DNA of 64,000 nucleotides, taken from contig OZ007570.1 of the NCBI GenBank assembly GCA_963931925.1, positions 30,972,688-31,036,687 on the forward strand, in the 5' to 3' direction. The stretch's first letter is position 1, and each line of letters opens with the position of its first letter. This DNA is from Onchidella celtica (Eukaryota; Mollusca; Gastropoda; Systellommatophora; Onchidiidae). Of this stretch, positions 1 to 13,406 are shown piece by piece. Made by a program: the position numbers and the translations under genes. Below the pieces are notes generated by a model that made no database searches, was not told the DNA's origin, and worked only from the letters and a program-made list of their open reading frames with translations.

Positions 1-2
1 CT

Positions 3-2113
3 TTTGCATTTGCTAAAAAGCACAATATGCCATTTTACTATGTTTCTGCAGCCAATGGTACAAATGTAGTCAGGGTAGGTTGGTCTGAGTTTACAGTAAT
101 TATTATTCATGTAGTCTTCAGGAATACCATGTTTTCAGTGTTTTCACTCAGTTAAATCCTGTCAGCTCTGAGCCTTTAAGTCATCTCATAAAAGTCGCAG
201 TTTAAGATCAGAATTCTTTCACTTTCTTTATTTACTGTTATTGTCTTGTTTTACTGAGTGTGTGAAGGCCAACTTTTTTGTTTTATCTAAATGGTAGTCT
301 TACATTCTTTATTATATTTGTCACTCTTTGTGTTTAAGCTTCTCATAGGGTCCCCTCCTGTCCTGTTGATCAGTTACATGCTGTCTTATCATCCTGCTTT
401 GTCCTAGCACAGTGTGACCATTATCATGTTGATGCGCTCTCTTCAAACTCAGACTGAAGTGAAACTCGGGTACATGTACATTTATATCTGTGATTTAGTG
501 TGCTGGTTTAACGATGTGTCCTGGTTGGAAAATTTTTAGTACGAACATTTGTTAAGGCTAGTGGCTTCCTTGAGAATTAAAGGAAAGATATTATTAGAGG
601 CAGATTGCTGTCATTTAAGTTTTTAATTTGCAGGTTTGATGAATATAAATTAAACAGTGTCTTTTTATCTTGATTTGTGAATTGCTTCATTTTGTTTATT
701 TTGAAGATAACGCCAATACATTTCTCATCAGGAACTGTGATGGAAAACTGAGTTCTACCAGTTTCATCAGGTTTACATTTTTCACTGACTCAGATATTGT
801 ATTGGCTTAACACTTTCGGCCCACATCGCACATTGGTGTGCAATTGATAAATGTTCCCACTCGACGCATCCTGCAACCGTGTGCGGATCCATTTTGTTCA
901 TCTAGTCCGAACCGCACACTGGTGTGAGCGGGAGTCCCCTAAATTTTTATTAGCCCCTCACTCTTTCTGGTCAAAGGGGAGTTACCCCCATAATGAAACT
1001 GAACTATTCACCCAACAATTTATACATTCCCCTTTGTGGTCACATGATATCTTTAGTAAATTTAGACGCTTGCAGCAGGGGATGGAATTCCCTTTGATTC
1101 TTACTTTCGCAATGGCCTCAACAAGCGATAGATCTACTACTAGTCAGTTCTTGTGAACAAGTACATAATAGACATTTGGAATATAGTTACATTATCATAA
1201 TCCTTGTTCAATTTCCTTTTCATTGGTGCCTTTACTTTCCTTGTAAGTAAAAAAATAAGGCCACAATGATTTTTTAGAAAATGTCTACAAAACCTTAAGT
1301 ATTCAGGGAATAGGGCACGATTTCCTGTTGTGTACTGTGGGACAATCCATATTCTGAGGTCACGAGCTGAAAGTGTTAATTGGAATTTTGATTCTGTCCA
1401 TTGCAGGAAGCAAATCGATATGTGCAGGTGACGTAGTTTTTCAGTTTTATGAGACTGAAAACTGGCTCAACCAATACCAGTACTTCATCTGAATGAAGCA
1501 TATCAGCAAGACCATTATGAAGCCTGATATGGATCAGTTCACTACATTTCAGTGTCGGTACTTTGAGCAATCAGGCAATTTTTCATTAATGTACTTGCAT
1601 TTTGTCTTTCAGTTATTCAGAGACTCTATACGAGCAGCCCTGGCATACAAACACAACTCTACAGACTTCATGGATGAAATTATGAAAGAATTAGAGGTTT
1701 GAACTTTAAAAAATTATCAGTGTGCATAAATTTGGAGTTTGCTCTTTTTTTTATAAGAAAGGTATAAACATTTCAGTCCTGTGATTTAATCGAAGTATTG
1801 TGATTAGACTGTACGTAGTTGAGTTTTAGAATCAAACTGGAATGGTAGACTTCACTTATGCACTGAAAATTACTGCATATGAAGTTGCTATTACAACTAT
1901 CTAGATTTGACCTTCTCAGTCATGCATTTTGGTGTTTTGTAAGAGAAATTAAATGTTTTTTTAAAAATTGAAATATGTACTAAAATGATCTCTTTTTTTT
2001 AATACTTTCAGAATTTTGAATTGGATCCAATCCCAACAAAATCAAAAGGCAAGGAGAATGACAAGACACAAAATGGAGAAGATGAGGATTCCAGTAAATC
2101 AGACAAGTCATGA
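3..2113 (+). CDS. RABL2: RABL2 (Rab-like protein 2), last three coding exons
   Basis: Three exons join in frame: 3-74 (cut by the window edge), 1613-1696 and 2012-2113. Each internal junction has GT-AG signals (donor GTAGGT after 74, acceptor TTTCAG before 1613, donor GTTTGA after 1696, acceptor TTTCAG before 2012). The first exon encodes FAFAKKHNMPFYYVSAANGT; VSAANGTNV is the G5-type guanine-binding box. The second encodes the last helix (LFRDSIRAALAYK...DFMDEI). The third encodes an acidic, lysine-rich tail ending SKSDKS and the TGA stop. This matches the C-terminal third of vertebrate RABL2, an atypical small GTPase that works with CEP19 and the IFT-B complex in ciliary entry and trafficking. 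As in that family, the tail has no prenylation cysteine. The GTPase core exons lie to the left of the window. Identification is by recognition of family sequence; the exon structure is read directly. Confidence 0.93.
811..1375. mobile_element. piggyBac-like MITE in the RABL2 intron
   Basis: A 565-bp segment is bounded by TTAA on both sides (807-810 and 1376-1379). Its ends are inverted: it begins CACTTTCGGCCC and finishes GAGCTGAAAGTG. TTAA target duplication is the signature of piggyBac transposases. No transposase frame is present, so it would be non-autonomous. Just inside the left end, two short near-palindromes (CACATTGGTGTG about 829 and CACACTGGTGTG about 914) may be subterminal binding sites. 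The family name is inferred from the TTAA target and the short inverted ends only. Confidence 0.55.
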
Positions 2114-2984
2114 GATCAGATCGGTGGTTGACAGTTACCTGCATGTAGCTTGTATAGACATTAACTTGTTTTGCACTGTTGTGAAACATGGGTGAGAGAC
2201 AATCACACTTTTGATCAGCGGCCTGAAATAGTCTTGCCTGGAAAATTAGACATGAATCTGAGTTGAACAGCTCTTTTAGTACAAGTGATATACTGATTTT
2301 CGAAAGAGTTTTATCTTTACATTTATTTCTCTTAAATCTTGTACATCCTACGTGACCTATAGTCCTTATCTATATGTCAGTGGGACATTTTACATTCCAC
2401 TGAGTCACTTGACTGACTTGAACAGTATGAAGCCGTTTCAGAAATGTTTTTACTTACTGAATTGTTGGAAAAACTTAACATATGACTATTTTAAAATTGC
2501 CTACATGTGTGTGATTGCCAACAGATGCTGCGTAATGCTTTAGTTATTTAAATTTTTGTTAATTTGTTTAATTGTTTATCAATTCAAGGTCAGTGGATGG
2601 GATATTGATCTTGAAAGATGAAAAAAGGAGGCACAAATGCAACATGCCTGCCTTATTATGATTTGTTGCAAAATCAGACAATAGTGGATCCATTTTGCCA
2701 CTTGTCCAGAAATAATCACAGATACAGTGATGAAGTAATGTTTTCACCACCATTCATTCACACTTTTACGTGCTATTTACATATGGCTATTCTCAATGTT
2801 GTCTTGTTGTCTCTATTTTCTTTGATTTTGCTTGGACACATTTTCTGGAGAAACAGTGACCCTTAAAGTTAATATCTTCCATCACAAATACATGCTGAAT
2901 GAAAAAGGTAAATTTTTTTTTTTTGTCATGAAGTCTGAACAATGTCTCGTCTCATTTGATTTGTCTAGTGTGGTACATATTGTA

Positions 2985-3655
2985 CAGTGCACTCTCCCGA
3001 TAACGACATGGCTCGGGACCAGAGGTGCATGTCGTTATCGGGAACATGTCGTTATTCGGAGATTTTCAAGATGGCGGAAAAAGGGGTGTGGTTAGACCCT
3101 TAGAATGTAACGTACCAACCATAGTGGGTGATCAGTGATCGGACTTTCCAAACATGTAAAATACACGAAGTGTGTGTGTGTGTTGTGTGTGTTGTTTTGT
3201 TTTTTTTGTTTGTTTGTTTTTTTTGTTGTTGTTGTTTTTTGTGTGTCATTTTCCCTCTGTTGTTTATCCGGGCTTGGGACCGGCATGAGTGCAGCTGTAT
3301 TTAATAATACAACTGAACACATGGCCACATTAAAAATGTTTTTTTTTGTTGTTTTTTTTTTGTTTGTTTGTTTTTTTTTTCATTGGTCGGAAAAGAAGTG
3401 TTTTTATTGGCTCAGAGAATGAAATGAAACTGACCGGAAACAATATTTTCGCTATTTTTATTTTTGTATCTAGCAAAGTCACAGCCGATTATTGCTAACC
3501 CAATGTCGTTATCCGGAGAGTGGTCTAAAAAGTATGTCGCTATTTAGAGAGTTTTATTACTAATAACATATAGTAAAAAAATCGGGACCGGGGGTCAATG
3601 TCGTTATCGGGAGAATGTCGTTATTCGGAGATGTCGTAATCGGGAGAGTGCACTG
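2985..3655. mobile_element. Tigger/pogo-like (TcMar) MITE
   Basis: A 671-bp element begins CAGTGCACTCTCCCGATAAC and ends with the near-perfect inverse (TCGTAATCGGGAGAGTGCACTG). It is flanked by TA on both sides (2983-2984 and 3656-3657), the target of Tc1/mariner-type transposases. Terminal CAGTnnA followed by a C/T-rich stretch and repeated 'tgtcgttatcggga' motifs is typical of Tigger/pogo ends. The motif recurs at about 3028, 3046, 3504, 3600 and 3617, giving arrays of subterminal repeats. There is no transposase frame, so it is non-autonomous. Confidence 0.8.
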
Positions 3656-4828
3656 TAATTCTAAGTTATTCTCTTTAAAATCATTTATTTGAATGTATTA
3701 AAATGTTTATTTGAATCTTGGTTTGATAGCATTTATTTTCTTGCCTATATTTCCGTCCATTATGAGCACATATCGCGAAAATTTTTTGAATGAGATTAAT
3801 ACCTTGAATTAATAATACAGTAAAATTATAACACACAAATTCTAGGAAACTTTTTGTTATTTCTTTTTTAAAAAAATGGATAATTCTTTTTTTTTTTCCC
3901 CCTCTAATAGTCATGCTGATGTTTAAACACTGACTTGTCCGTCCAAAGTTTAATGCTTTACATTTACAAAAGATTACCTAATACCCTATACTTAATGTCA
4001 TCTGATCACTTATTCTTTACTTACATAATCTGGCAAGGCAAAATGCATATATTTATTTGAATCTTCAAAGCTATATTCAGAGGTGCTTCTTGAAACTGCT
4101 ATCAAACAAAAGAATTAGGTGTAACATTGTGATCAGAATTTTGCTTATGTACTTGATATTACCAGTATTTCAGTAGATGGGGAAAATGTACCATGAATGT
4201 CCCACCAACTGACAAGAAGATTGGATGATGTATAGATGCACATTTTATTTGCTAAACATATAAGTTTTATCTATTGCTATACCAGTTCTTGGTTCAGTTG
4301 CCTTCTTTCATCACAGCCCAGCATTTGACTTGTGGAAATAACCTGTGTTTATGGCATCAGTTGAAAACGGTCGAGTCCACCTCATACACAGTTTGATAAT
4401 TCAAGCTAAAATGATGGTTGTCCTTCTTTGTACTAAGGAAAAATATCACATGTTCTTCAACAAGCCTATGTAGTTTTGCATTAATTTCCTTTAATCTTAA
4501 TTCTTTATGGCCTGTGACTGGCATTTTGGTGAGATGGAAACGAGTAATACTTGACAAACATGGATATGAGACCACAGAACAATTGTATTGACAATAACTG
4601 ACCACTGATGTATAACTTTGCACCATGAATATTTGGAAAAATTGAGATATTAGACTGTCATACAATACTAACTATGAGTTAAAAGCTACTGAGGAGGTGG
4701 TTGACACAATGGGGAATCATTCTTTGCACTGGTGGCTTTTATCAGTCGGTGGCAGTCACAAAAACAGAGAGATGTGAAGCCACTGTTTGTTTTTACCTAG
4801 TCCTATTTTAATAATTACGTACCTGTAT

Positions 4829-4865
4829 CCTTTTCATATTCATGTGATTATAATGCAGATCACAT
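4829..4865. repeat. 37-bp motif containing an inverted repeat, copy 1
   Basis: Identical to 5475-5511. Each copy contains ATGTGAT and, ten bases later, its reverse complement ATCACAT, so a short hairpin is possible. The flanks of the two copies do not obviously match. Confidence 0.75.
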
Positions 4866-5474
4866 GAACATATGCTCCTTCTTATTACTCAATGGTAAAT
4901 AATCGTATTATTTTTATGCAGAGTCAATGTGTTAAACCTGGCATGGTGTGCTAAAAATAAAAGAGGGTGTTTTGTCTGCAGAGCCAGTTACATGGATTTG
5001 GAATAGATTATGCAACCTGAGAAACAATGAAGCTTAGGTTGGGGTAAACCCACACAGCCACCCAGAGATGAATTTTTTATGGAGATTTTAGGAGTGTTCT
5101 TTTGGGGGATATCAAGTAGGGCCCCAGGTGTTTTCTTAGTCTTTTATTCATTTCTCATATCAAGTAATGAACAAGACATTTTAGTGTCATTGATCTCACA
5201 GACTTTAAATACTGTGGACTCGACTGTATACTTTGACATGAACGTTTTAGGCTAAATAGTGTTGAGTATGCCTCATCTATTTATGGCCTTTTGTGATATT
5301 CTAGCACAAGATTAAAATATTCCATACATTTCACTTGTATTTGTATTCATTTGTTTCAGTTTGGAATCATTTGTCTTTCTTTTGTTTTTTTAAAATTTTT
5401 ATTGAGCTTCAAGAAAATCTTATTGTCTAACAGACTCAAATTGTTCTTGTGGAAAACTAAGTGCATCTTTCCCA

Positions 5475-5511
5475 CCTTTTCATATTCATGTGATTATAAT
5501 GCAGATCACAT
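5475..5511. repeat. 37-bp motif containing an inverted repeat, copy 2
   Basis: Second exact copy of the motif at 4829-4865, in the same orientation, 646 bases downstream. The ATGTGAT/ATCACAT arms are preserved. Confidence 0.75.
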
Positions 5512-6835
5512 TACACAAAGACTGGGTAATTTTTCTCTAAAATGTGTGTGGGGGTGAGAAGTGATGTTTTAGAATCAGGATATTTTTTAAGCACTGGCAT
5601 TTCTTCTTGGGTTTGATATACCTCAGTGTCTCTCAGTCTACACTGCAGTTATTATCAGCTCGTGTGACTGCCTGAACTCTAGAAATATGGAATGGCTACG
5701 GTACTTATTACAGTATCATCAAATGTGTCACTATCACTAGTATCATGCTGACTGTTATGCACAACGGTCATAATGTTTTGTCAATCTGATTTGTTTGACA
5801 AATGACAATGCTAAGGATGATTCTCACCTCAAGCAAAAGAATAATAGAACAGTAGAGTACTATTAATCACAGTCGTGGCAATTTTTGCTTGTTTATCACC
5901 GAGATTCTTAATTTCAGGCTGATCCTCTGGAGACAGTTGTCTCGTCCTTGATTTGTTGACACATGTATTATTAAACCTCACTAAAAGGATGAATAATGTT
6001 GTAAATCAAAATTATTCCTGACAATGCTAGTTTTCTGTAGGGTATTTTCTGCCACCATGACACTAAAAGCATTTGAGAGTCCCCAGTCAAAATGACTTCC
6101 TCATACTGAATAACATTAAATTGTAATTTATCAGCACTTCTTTCTCAGTTAATAGCTCCTTAATCATTTTGAAGTGGGCCGATTTTATCCTGAATCTCTG
6201 CTTTCTTGACAGAAAAATATGCCACCACATATAAAAGCCAGATCTGAATGAATTTGCATTGTTGAATATTTGGTGATTGTTTGTGAAATGATATATCCAT
6301 GTAGAATGGGGTTATAAAGAAACAGGTATTGAAGTATAACATGAGTCTAGAACAGATAGAGTGCAGTTGTGCACATGAGTGTTACAATATTGAGAAGAGA
6401 TAATAAAAATTTATTTTACAATACTACTTACAGCAGAATAGGTGTGCTTTTCTTTAGTTTTGTATTAGTTCATGGCATGGCTGCTTTTTCCTCTTGCCTG
6501 AATCCAATGAAGAAAATGGTCAAAATTACAGATGGTTTGTGAAATTTGAGAAAGAAAAAATTCCATTTTGTTAATCAGAAATTTTTTAGCCACAGAAAAG
6601 ATGAAAAAATCTTTATCCCCAATCTTTGGTCCCAAACTAATATTTTTTTCGTGTTATGCTTCATATGGTCCATTTCACAAGTCTGTCCCAGCTCAGTTGT
6701 TTTGCAAGTGATTTGGTACACTTTATATTGGACATCAGCTGGGACATGTCCTGTCAATCTTGCCTGAAACTTGCACACAGTATTATTTATCTCCAAATTT
6801 AAACTGTAAAGTCCTTATGAATGCAGATATTGCAT

Positions 6836-7086
6836 TTCGCAACCATAATCCTTGTTTGTTCTCTCTCCATTTTCTGGAAAACTGGATATCTTTTAGTTTG
6901 TAGAAGGGTTATAACAAATGCACACTTTGACACTTGTTTAAATGTGTTGAGCCACTTATCAAGCCATTTCACAGTTCCGATTTATTCTAACTCTTTATCA
7001 CACAAAAGCCACAAACACTTAATGTCGAATTTCTCAGTTGTGTGAAAAGTGGATTTGGAACAAACAAGAACTAAGGTCACGATATA
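6836..7086. repeat. Dispersed repeat, copy shared with 36579-36834
   Basis: About 250 bases align with 36579-36834 in the same orientation. Shared blocks include 'ccattttctg', 'actttgacacttgtttaaa' and 'gtcgaatttctca', and both copies end near 'aacaagaac'. The copies are clearly diverged, with substitutions and small indels. No coding potential or terminal structure was seen, so the family is unknown. Confidence 0.65.
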
Positions 7087-10000
7087 TATACAATGCATGT
7101 ACTGACACCACAAGTCTTGGCCTTCACAAAGTACGTTACTTGATTTCAAGAATGATAGTAAGCAGATGCTACAAACATCAAATATTTACAAATACTAATC
7201 CAAAGACAAATCAAAATAGTCTCAACAAGCACTGAAACAAGTCATCTCAATCATATGTGGATAACACTATTTATTAGACTGTGTCCTTGTTTTCGATCAG
7301 GTTTGACTTATTTTTACAAGAATATTTTACATGAAAGCATGACATTTTCATACAATTAAATGGTAAAAGCTCCCTTAAATAGTATAGTGTAAATAAACGT
7401 GAATTGTATAAATATTTATAATGTATATATATGATAAAGGGGCGCCCATGCAATTTACATTGGAATGTACATTTTGGTTGGAATATTCAAGCTGAAAGCA
7501 AGGTATAGGCCAACAGTATAATTATTTTCAGTCTTACAACCCTTGCTTTACTTTCAAAGTTAAAGTAAAAAGAAAAAAAATATACATATATGTATCTAAA
7601 CTGAAAACAAGACTGACTTCATAATGACTATTCACTGCTCAATGATATGGTAATTATTTTGATAAGAAATAACGTATCCTGATCAAAACTCAACTGTTTT
7701 AGTCTACAAATTTAAAATAATGCAAAATAAAAGAAAAGATCAGGCTAATCAACAAATTTTACCACTTCCTCTAATAATCAGTCAGCTAACAATGATGAAA
7801 GGCCCTACCATATAAAATAGTAGAGATAATAAACAACCAAAATGACAGTTCACCTCCAAAACAAATTCAACCAAAAAACAGTCTTGCATATGTAGTAAAC
7901 TGTAGGCCTATAATTATGTTATGTGCATTGGCCCAGTCTGGCTACCAATCTTCCTGACTTACACAACATTCCACTATGATTTAACTTTTTCAGCCACTTG
8001 CACTTCCTTGCCATTGCAAAATCAAAACAACCGAGCAAGAAATGAAGTGGTGGTATCACTAGATATCCTAATCTCTGTCAGTTCGTGAAGTTAAAGTTTG
8101 TACACAGACCTGAGTATTTTACCATAATAAACTACCTAGATTAAAATTTCCTCCTGTAAATATGTTGTTGTCCACATTTAATTTGCTTTGAATTTTCGCT
8201 TTCAGTGACATGAAGGATCCTGTGCTATAATTAGATATGCCAGGACATTCCGTGTGCAGTTAAAAGAAATATTAGCTCAGTTTACAGCTTCCCGATCGAG
8301 TACAGAAGATATGAGATGATGTATTTTCAGTTATAACAAAAATACTTAGGATGCTCTCCAGTAATTTTTCAACTTGGATCAAAGTTAACTCTCAGACCAC
8401 TATCTCCCTAGAAGTTGAATTGGATCTACTTTTTTTTTTTTGCAAAGCAATAAACCCCCCGATTTCAAAAACTGGAAATGCTAGGATGGAATGCTGCTTC
8501 AGCTCTGCTCAAAGCAACAATTATGTATTTCATCAGTAGAAGCTCATCGTTTTCACCCTCTCACTTTTCTCATTCTCTCCAATAACTGGTCCTGGTTATA
8601 TATATACATGTACACATTAATAACAAATGATGTGGAACAGATATTACTTTAATGATGAGGTTGAAACACCATCTTCCCTTAAGCAAAAAGTCTGACAAAA
8701 ATATAAGTCTATGTATCACTGTCTTATCAAGAGTGCTATTCAGCATTTCAAACAAAATTTGAAATAACAATAAACAAAAATGTTGGACTGAAAGGAAACT
8801 ACATACACAAAAAAATAATAGCAACAATAAAATAAATGAAGAAAAAAGAATACCAAAATACATTAAATGAAGACGATGTAATTGAAATTAGAGTGCTTTG
8901 AATATGTACACGTACAATTACATATGAATCTCTATGATGTGCTCACAATAATAATATATCACTTGTGAGCATGAAATCTTCTGTATTTCATTTAACACCT
9001 TGAATATTACAAACTTGGGAGTAATATAAATGATTCATCTTTGATAACAATTGGTTGAAGAAAAATAAATGTTAAGTGTGAAATGTTAAACAAGTGCTTC
9101 TAGATCTTGCAAAGTATGAGAATTTAATCTTGCAAACCAGGAAGTATTTAGCAGCTGTTCTGTGGATGTTCAGCCACTTTTCTAACAGCCTGTAATATTC
9201 CACAATGAAATCTCTTCGAAATACAAACTCTTATCACGTTCTGAAACATTTCCTGAAAATAACACTATAAAATGGTATAACAAGTGGAAATTATACAAAG
9301 TAAGGACACATTATCAAATCTTAATAGTTATAATAAGTCATTTTTCCAGAACCATAATGCAAAAAATTTAAAGAGAGCAGAGTTAATGCATGTTTGTTGC
9401 AAGTCAATAAGCATTAAAGTTTAGAAAATGGAAGGCAAGATCATCAAATGCCATCATGAATGCATCACTAAACCCAAAAAAAAAAAAGTTCATCTGAACC
9501 CAGAAAAAGACCAATAATAAGTAAGATTCAATGTATTACATAATTCTGTTCATTACAACACAGTCTAATTGGTCTGATTATATTAAACGCAAGGATGCAA
9601 GTTTGTTTTTAATTAACAACTACAAAATGGAAATCAAAGCGTGGATGGCACAACCAAACATCACTGTTCTCGTATGCTTCATAACTTATGTTTCGATGGA
9701 ATGCTTTGTTGCTCACAATATAGAAGCCTTCTTGGATACAATCTATATATAAATATGATATTCTTGTAATGCTTTTTCTGTTAGATACAGTGATCTTTAA
9801 AGAAATTATGTTTCCTGTGTTTCCAGTAAACCATTACACATTTGAAGCACATGCTGAAATAACTGACCTTCACTTAATGTCCAACTTGCATTTTCCTCAT
9901 TTTTCCCCACTAGACATTATACTCTCATTTGTGTTAGATTTTATTATTAAAGACTTCACAGCAGGTGTTACTTTGCATGTAGAATCACTTGACCAATCTG

Positions 10001-11499
10001 TTATATCTCATAAATTCACTACTATCATGGAGTGTAAAAAAAAACACCAAAAAAACATTCTTAGTGTATAAATCTGGAATGGTGAAAATAGAAAAGGCAG
10101 GTAATGTCAATAATGACAAACGCTGAGGAATGATATGATCAGGGGGAGTAGAATATTCTTATTTGTGTATCATCCAGGCTAAGCAAACAGGATAAACGCA
10201 TGGTTGTATTTACAAATGTATAGTTAAATGCTTTGAAAACATGAGGCAGATGTTGTATGGCAATCTATTAGACTCAAAGACAGAGAAGTGACTGTAACAT
10301 ATAAGCATCAGACACATAATCATAATGAACATATAATTCAATGACTCCTTTTTTTTTTTTCAAATTTATTTATTTCATGTAACACTTTAAAATGGCTGAC
10401 CTGTTGAACAATACAGTTTTGATTTACTCTCTAACAAGATCACAATGCTAAGTTATTGGAGATGAGAAAAATTATACAATGCTGAATGAAGACTTCAGTT
10501 CTGCTCATCCTGCCATAGAAATGCAGTCCCTGACATGAGCGACTTCCAACATAAGAGGAAGAAAAAGATATGAGTATGATTTATTCATTCAACTCTCAGC
10601 ACTGTAAAATCCTTTTGTCCAGCTACTGTATGCTTACAAACGTCTGACATTTGCTGGTAAAGACAAAGTTCAGCCTGAGAGTGGGATGGACCCTAAATGA
10701 GGTCTTTAAGACCAATGTAGCAAATGCTCATTCCAGGAGAATGCACTTTATCCTGCTGTTGACTTGCAACACAGTTGTCTGGAAAAATGTACATGTGTAT
10801 AACATTCAAAACGTATGCATACTGTCACTCTCCTGACATGGTGAGGAGAATAACCATCTCCATCACTATGTCAGTAGAGCAACAAATAGGTATTGATAGT
10901 GGCTGATTTTGTGGGCTGTTCTTACGAACCCTCACAAATAGTCCAAAAATGTATCTATCTTGATGGTTGACTAAACAAACAAGTACTATTTTCATGACAT
11001 GATAGAATGTTTCGCATTCATTAAGTAAGTCATAAGTGAGCACAACAAAAGAAATTGCAAACATCAATACAATTGTGTGATACTGTACTGAACTGAAATG
11101 ATAACCAAATAATGGTTTATAAACTCAATGATTTACATGACTAAGTTATCATAACAATGTGACATTCATGTCTTTTCTGACTGCTGCACTGCGCAATAAA
11201 CAGCTATGAAAAAAAATCAACCAGACGTTTGGCTTTGTCTTGGACGTAAGTCTGTTCAACTTAAGTTTTAAACAGTTTGTGACACATTTGTGATTGTTTC
11301 ATGACAATGCTGGGAAAAAAAAAATTATAAAGGAAAAATCAATGTAGAACCTAATTTGTTTCCCCAAGTGATATACTGACAATAGGGGTATTAAACATGC
11401 CACAGACTGTGCTCCAGAAACGAACAGCATTCCAAAAACATTTCAACCTACATGAGCCACTTCTAGATTCAGGATAGAATCTGAGTTCTGTAGTCATGA

Positions 11500-11760
11500 G
11501 AACTGGAGTTCACTGCTTAGCCCATACGTGATGGGTTCAAAACCCAGCAGTAGACATAGTACATTGTAATTCCATCTGGGAGATAGTCAGTTTCATCATA
11601 CCCATCAACCTCGAGTGCATAGCTAGCACTAATGTTCTCATTTTCTTGAACAAGGGCAATACATTCAAATTTCTTGTGCATATGTTGTGCACATAGAACA
11701 CCCACTGAGAAATGGGAATGGTGATAGTAGGTCCAGCTAGTTCACCATCTTGGCACATTT
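11500..11760 (+). mobile_element. Possible tRNA-derived SINE
   Basis: A tRNA-like head has an A-box-like stretch (gcttagcccatacg, about 11515) followed by GGGTTCAAAACCC (about 11531), a good RNA polymerase III B box. A body of about 200 bases follows. Neither the 3' end nor a target duplication is clear. Confidence 0.4.
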
Positions 11761-12628
11761 ACATACATTTTAGAAACAGGATCTCTTCCCCCTAAATAAA
11801 AAAGACAAGCTATGAAACAAAACAGTAGCTGCTTGGTGGGCAAGAGACTCCTAATCCCAGAGTGGAAAACCATTTCATACAAAAACTTAGTAAATATTGA
11901 CAGGTGAACAGAGAATTAATTGTCAGAAAGAGAAAAAGGGAGCAAATAGAATTTAAGTTGTGGAATCTTTTTTTTTTTCCCCCAATAATCTTAATTTTTC
12001 TCATCCAGATGAGTCTGACTATGACACAGTGGTGTTGCAAATCATACAGAAGGCAACGTTATAAAAATGAGGCCAACTAATATCCCAAAAAGCAAGTCAT
12101 GTCTTGTTTCGGTGGGTGGCATTACATAGGAGGACTGTGCATAATAAAATAACCAAGAACTTGTGTGAACACACAGATAATAACAGAATGAGATGTATAG
12201 TATTTGTCATACTGTTTATGTGTATTTTTGCCTTTTTGAGAAAATGAGGATTGAAGTTTGGTTGGCAACAGGGCTAAAATGCATAAAACTTTACGTCACA
12301 TAAGTACCGTAAGCTACATGTTGTTCTCGAAAAGTTTTTAACCGACTGGATTGACCCTTCTACATAATGAATTTAGGAGTGAGGGAACCACTTTCATGAC
12401 AAAACCTCAAAATTGGCAAAATAATTCATACAACAATATGGCAGGCACCCATCGATATGTAATTTTTTTTTTCAAAACTTATCAATAACATTGTAGTCAA
12501 ACCAATCAGACAACAATACTTTCAACAACATGTTCTATCAAAGATAGTAAGTAGCGAGTAAAGAAAATGACAAGATAAAATATAATATGAGGCCACAAAA
12601 TGTGCTCATCAAATTAAACATCAATTTC

Positions 12629-12718
12629 AGTGTCCCAAAACAATTTTCTGGTTGCATCTCACGAATGAATTCAAGTGTCCCAAAACAATTTTCTGGTTGC
12701 ATCTCACGAATGAATTCA
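12629..12718. repeat. 45-bp perfect tandem duplication
   Basis: Two adjacent copies of a 45-base unit beginning AGTGTCCCAAAACAATTTTC look identical by eye. The second starts at 12674. This is a recent local duplication in the region downstream of the SHANK stop, possibly inside its 3' UTR. Confidence 0.9.
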
Positions 12719-13406
12719 ATCCATCAACATTTTTCTCAAAAGTGCAGCAACTATCAGTGTACTGATATGCCCATCTTCCTGCAGAAAATATCAGTGTGCT
12801 GATCTGCCTATGTTCCTGGTTTCAGAATGAGCGATCTATATGAGGTTGAACTCATTCAGAAGGCACGTGGACACAACAATGGTCAGTCCTTATCAGGAGA
12901 AGGAAAATTTGGCCGACACATAATTATATACAGTAGAAAGAAATGACATTTCCATCAATCTTCATCATGTTTGCTGAGTACTACTGTCAATCCTTAGGAG
13001 GCTACATCCCATAAAGTTTTCCTTAATAACAGTCTACGAGTCCTTTATTATCACCACTGTTGGTAATATATATGTATCGTCACCACGGTTGGTAATATTC
13101 TATGTTACAAATCAAACCATGTTGCCAATGTTCATCATAATTCTACTTTGAAGAAGTACTACATACCATAAAGCCATCCGAAAACATCCTTCATGTTCAG
13201 AAAATCCAACACTATACATTAGCAATCACTTTGCATTCTGAAGAAAACATTATAATTCAGTGTTTCTCTCTCTGCCTCTTCCTTTTTTCTTTCAATCCTT
13301 TCTATTTAAACAATAAATAGCTTTAATAGAGAAAATGAAATTCTGGCAATCTCTTGCTCTCTGGCATATATAAGTATATCCTGATACAAGTTCAGAATTC
13401 ACAAAA

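Larger units (their letters stand above)
2114..13406. other. Convergent RABL2-SHANK intergenic region
   Basis: About 11.3 kb of AT-rich sequence separates the two stop codons and must include both 3' UTRs. No open frame here has recognisable protein similarity. Contents that can be named are a Tigger-like MITE (2985-3655), a duplicated 37-bp motif (4829-4865 and 5475-5511), a repeat shared with the SHANK intron (6836-7086), a tRNA-like SINE head (about 11500-11760) and a 45-bp tandem duplication (12629-12718). A TTTATT at 13044-13049, AATAAA on the - strand about 360 bases after the SHANK stop, is a possible SHANK polyadenylation signal, but several other candidates exist. The stretch 7090-11490 shows nothing beyond short A or T runs. 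Confidence 0.8.

Noticed and set aside
851-1156. 101-codon frame in the RABL2 intron
   Set aside because: It lies wholly within the piggyBac-like MITE, has no transposase similarity and is probably chance.
2114-13406. Search for an ACR (acrosin) gene between RABL2 and SHANK, as in human
   Set aside because: No serine-protease motifs (GDSGGP, TAAHC) were seen in any frame; the interval has no recognisable gene.
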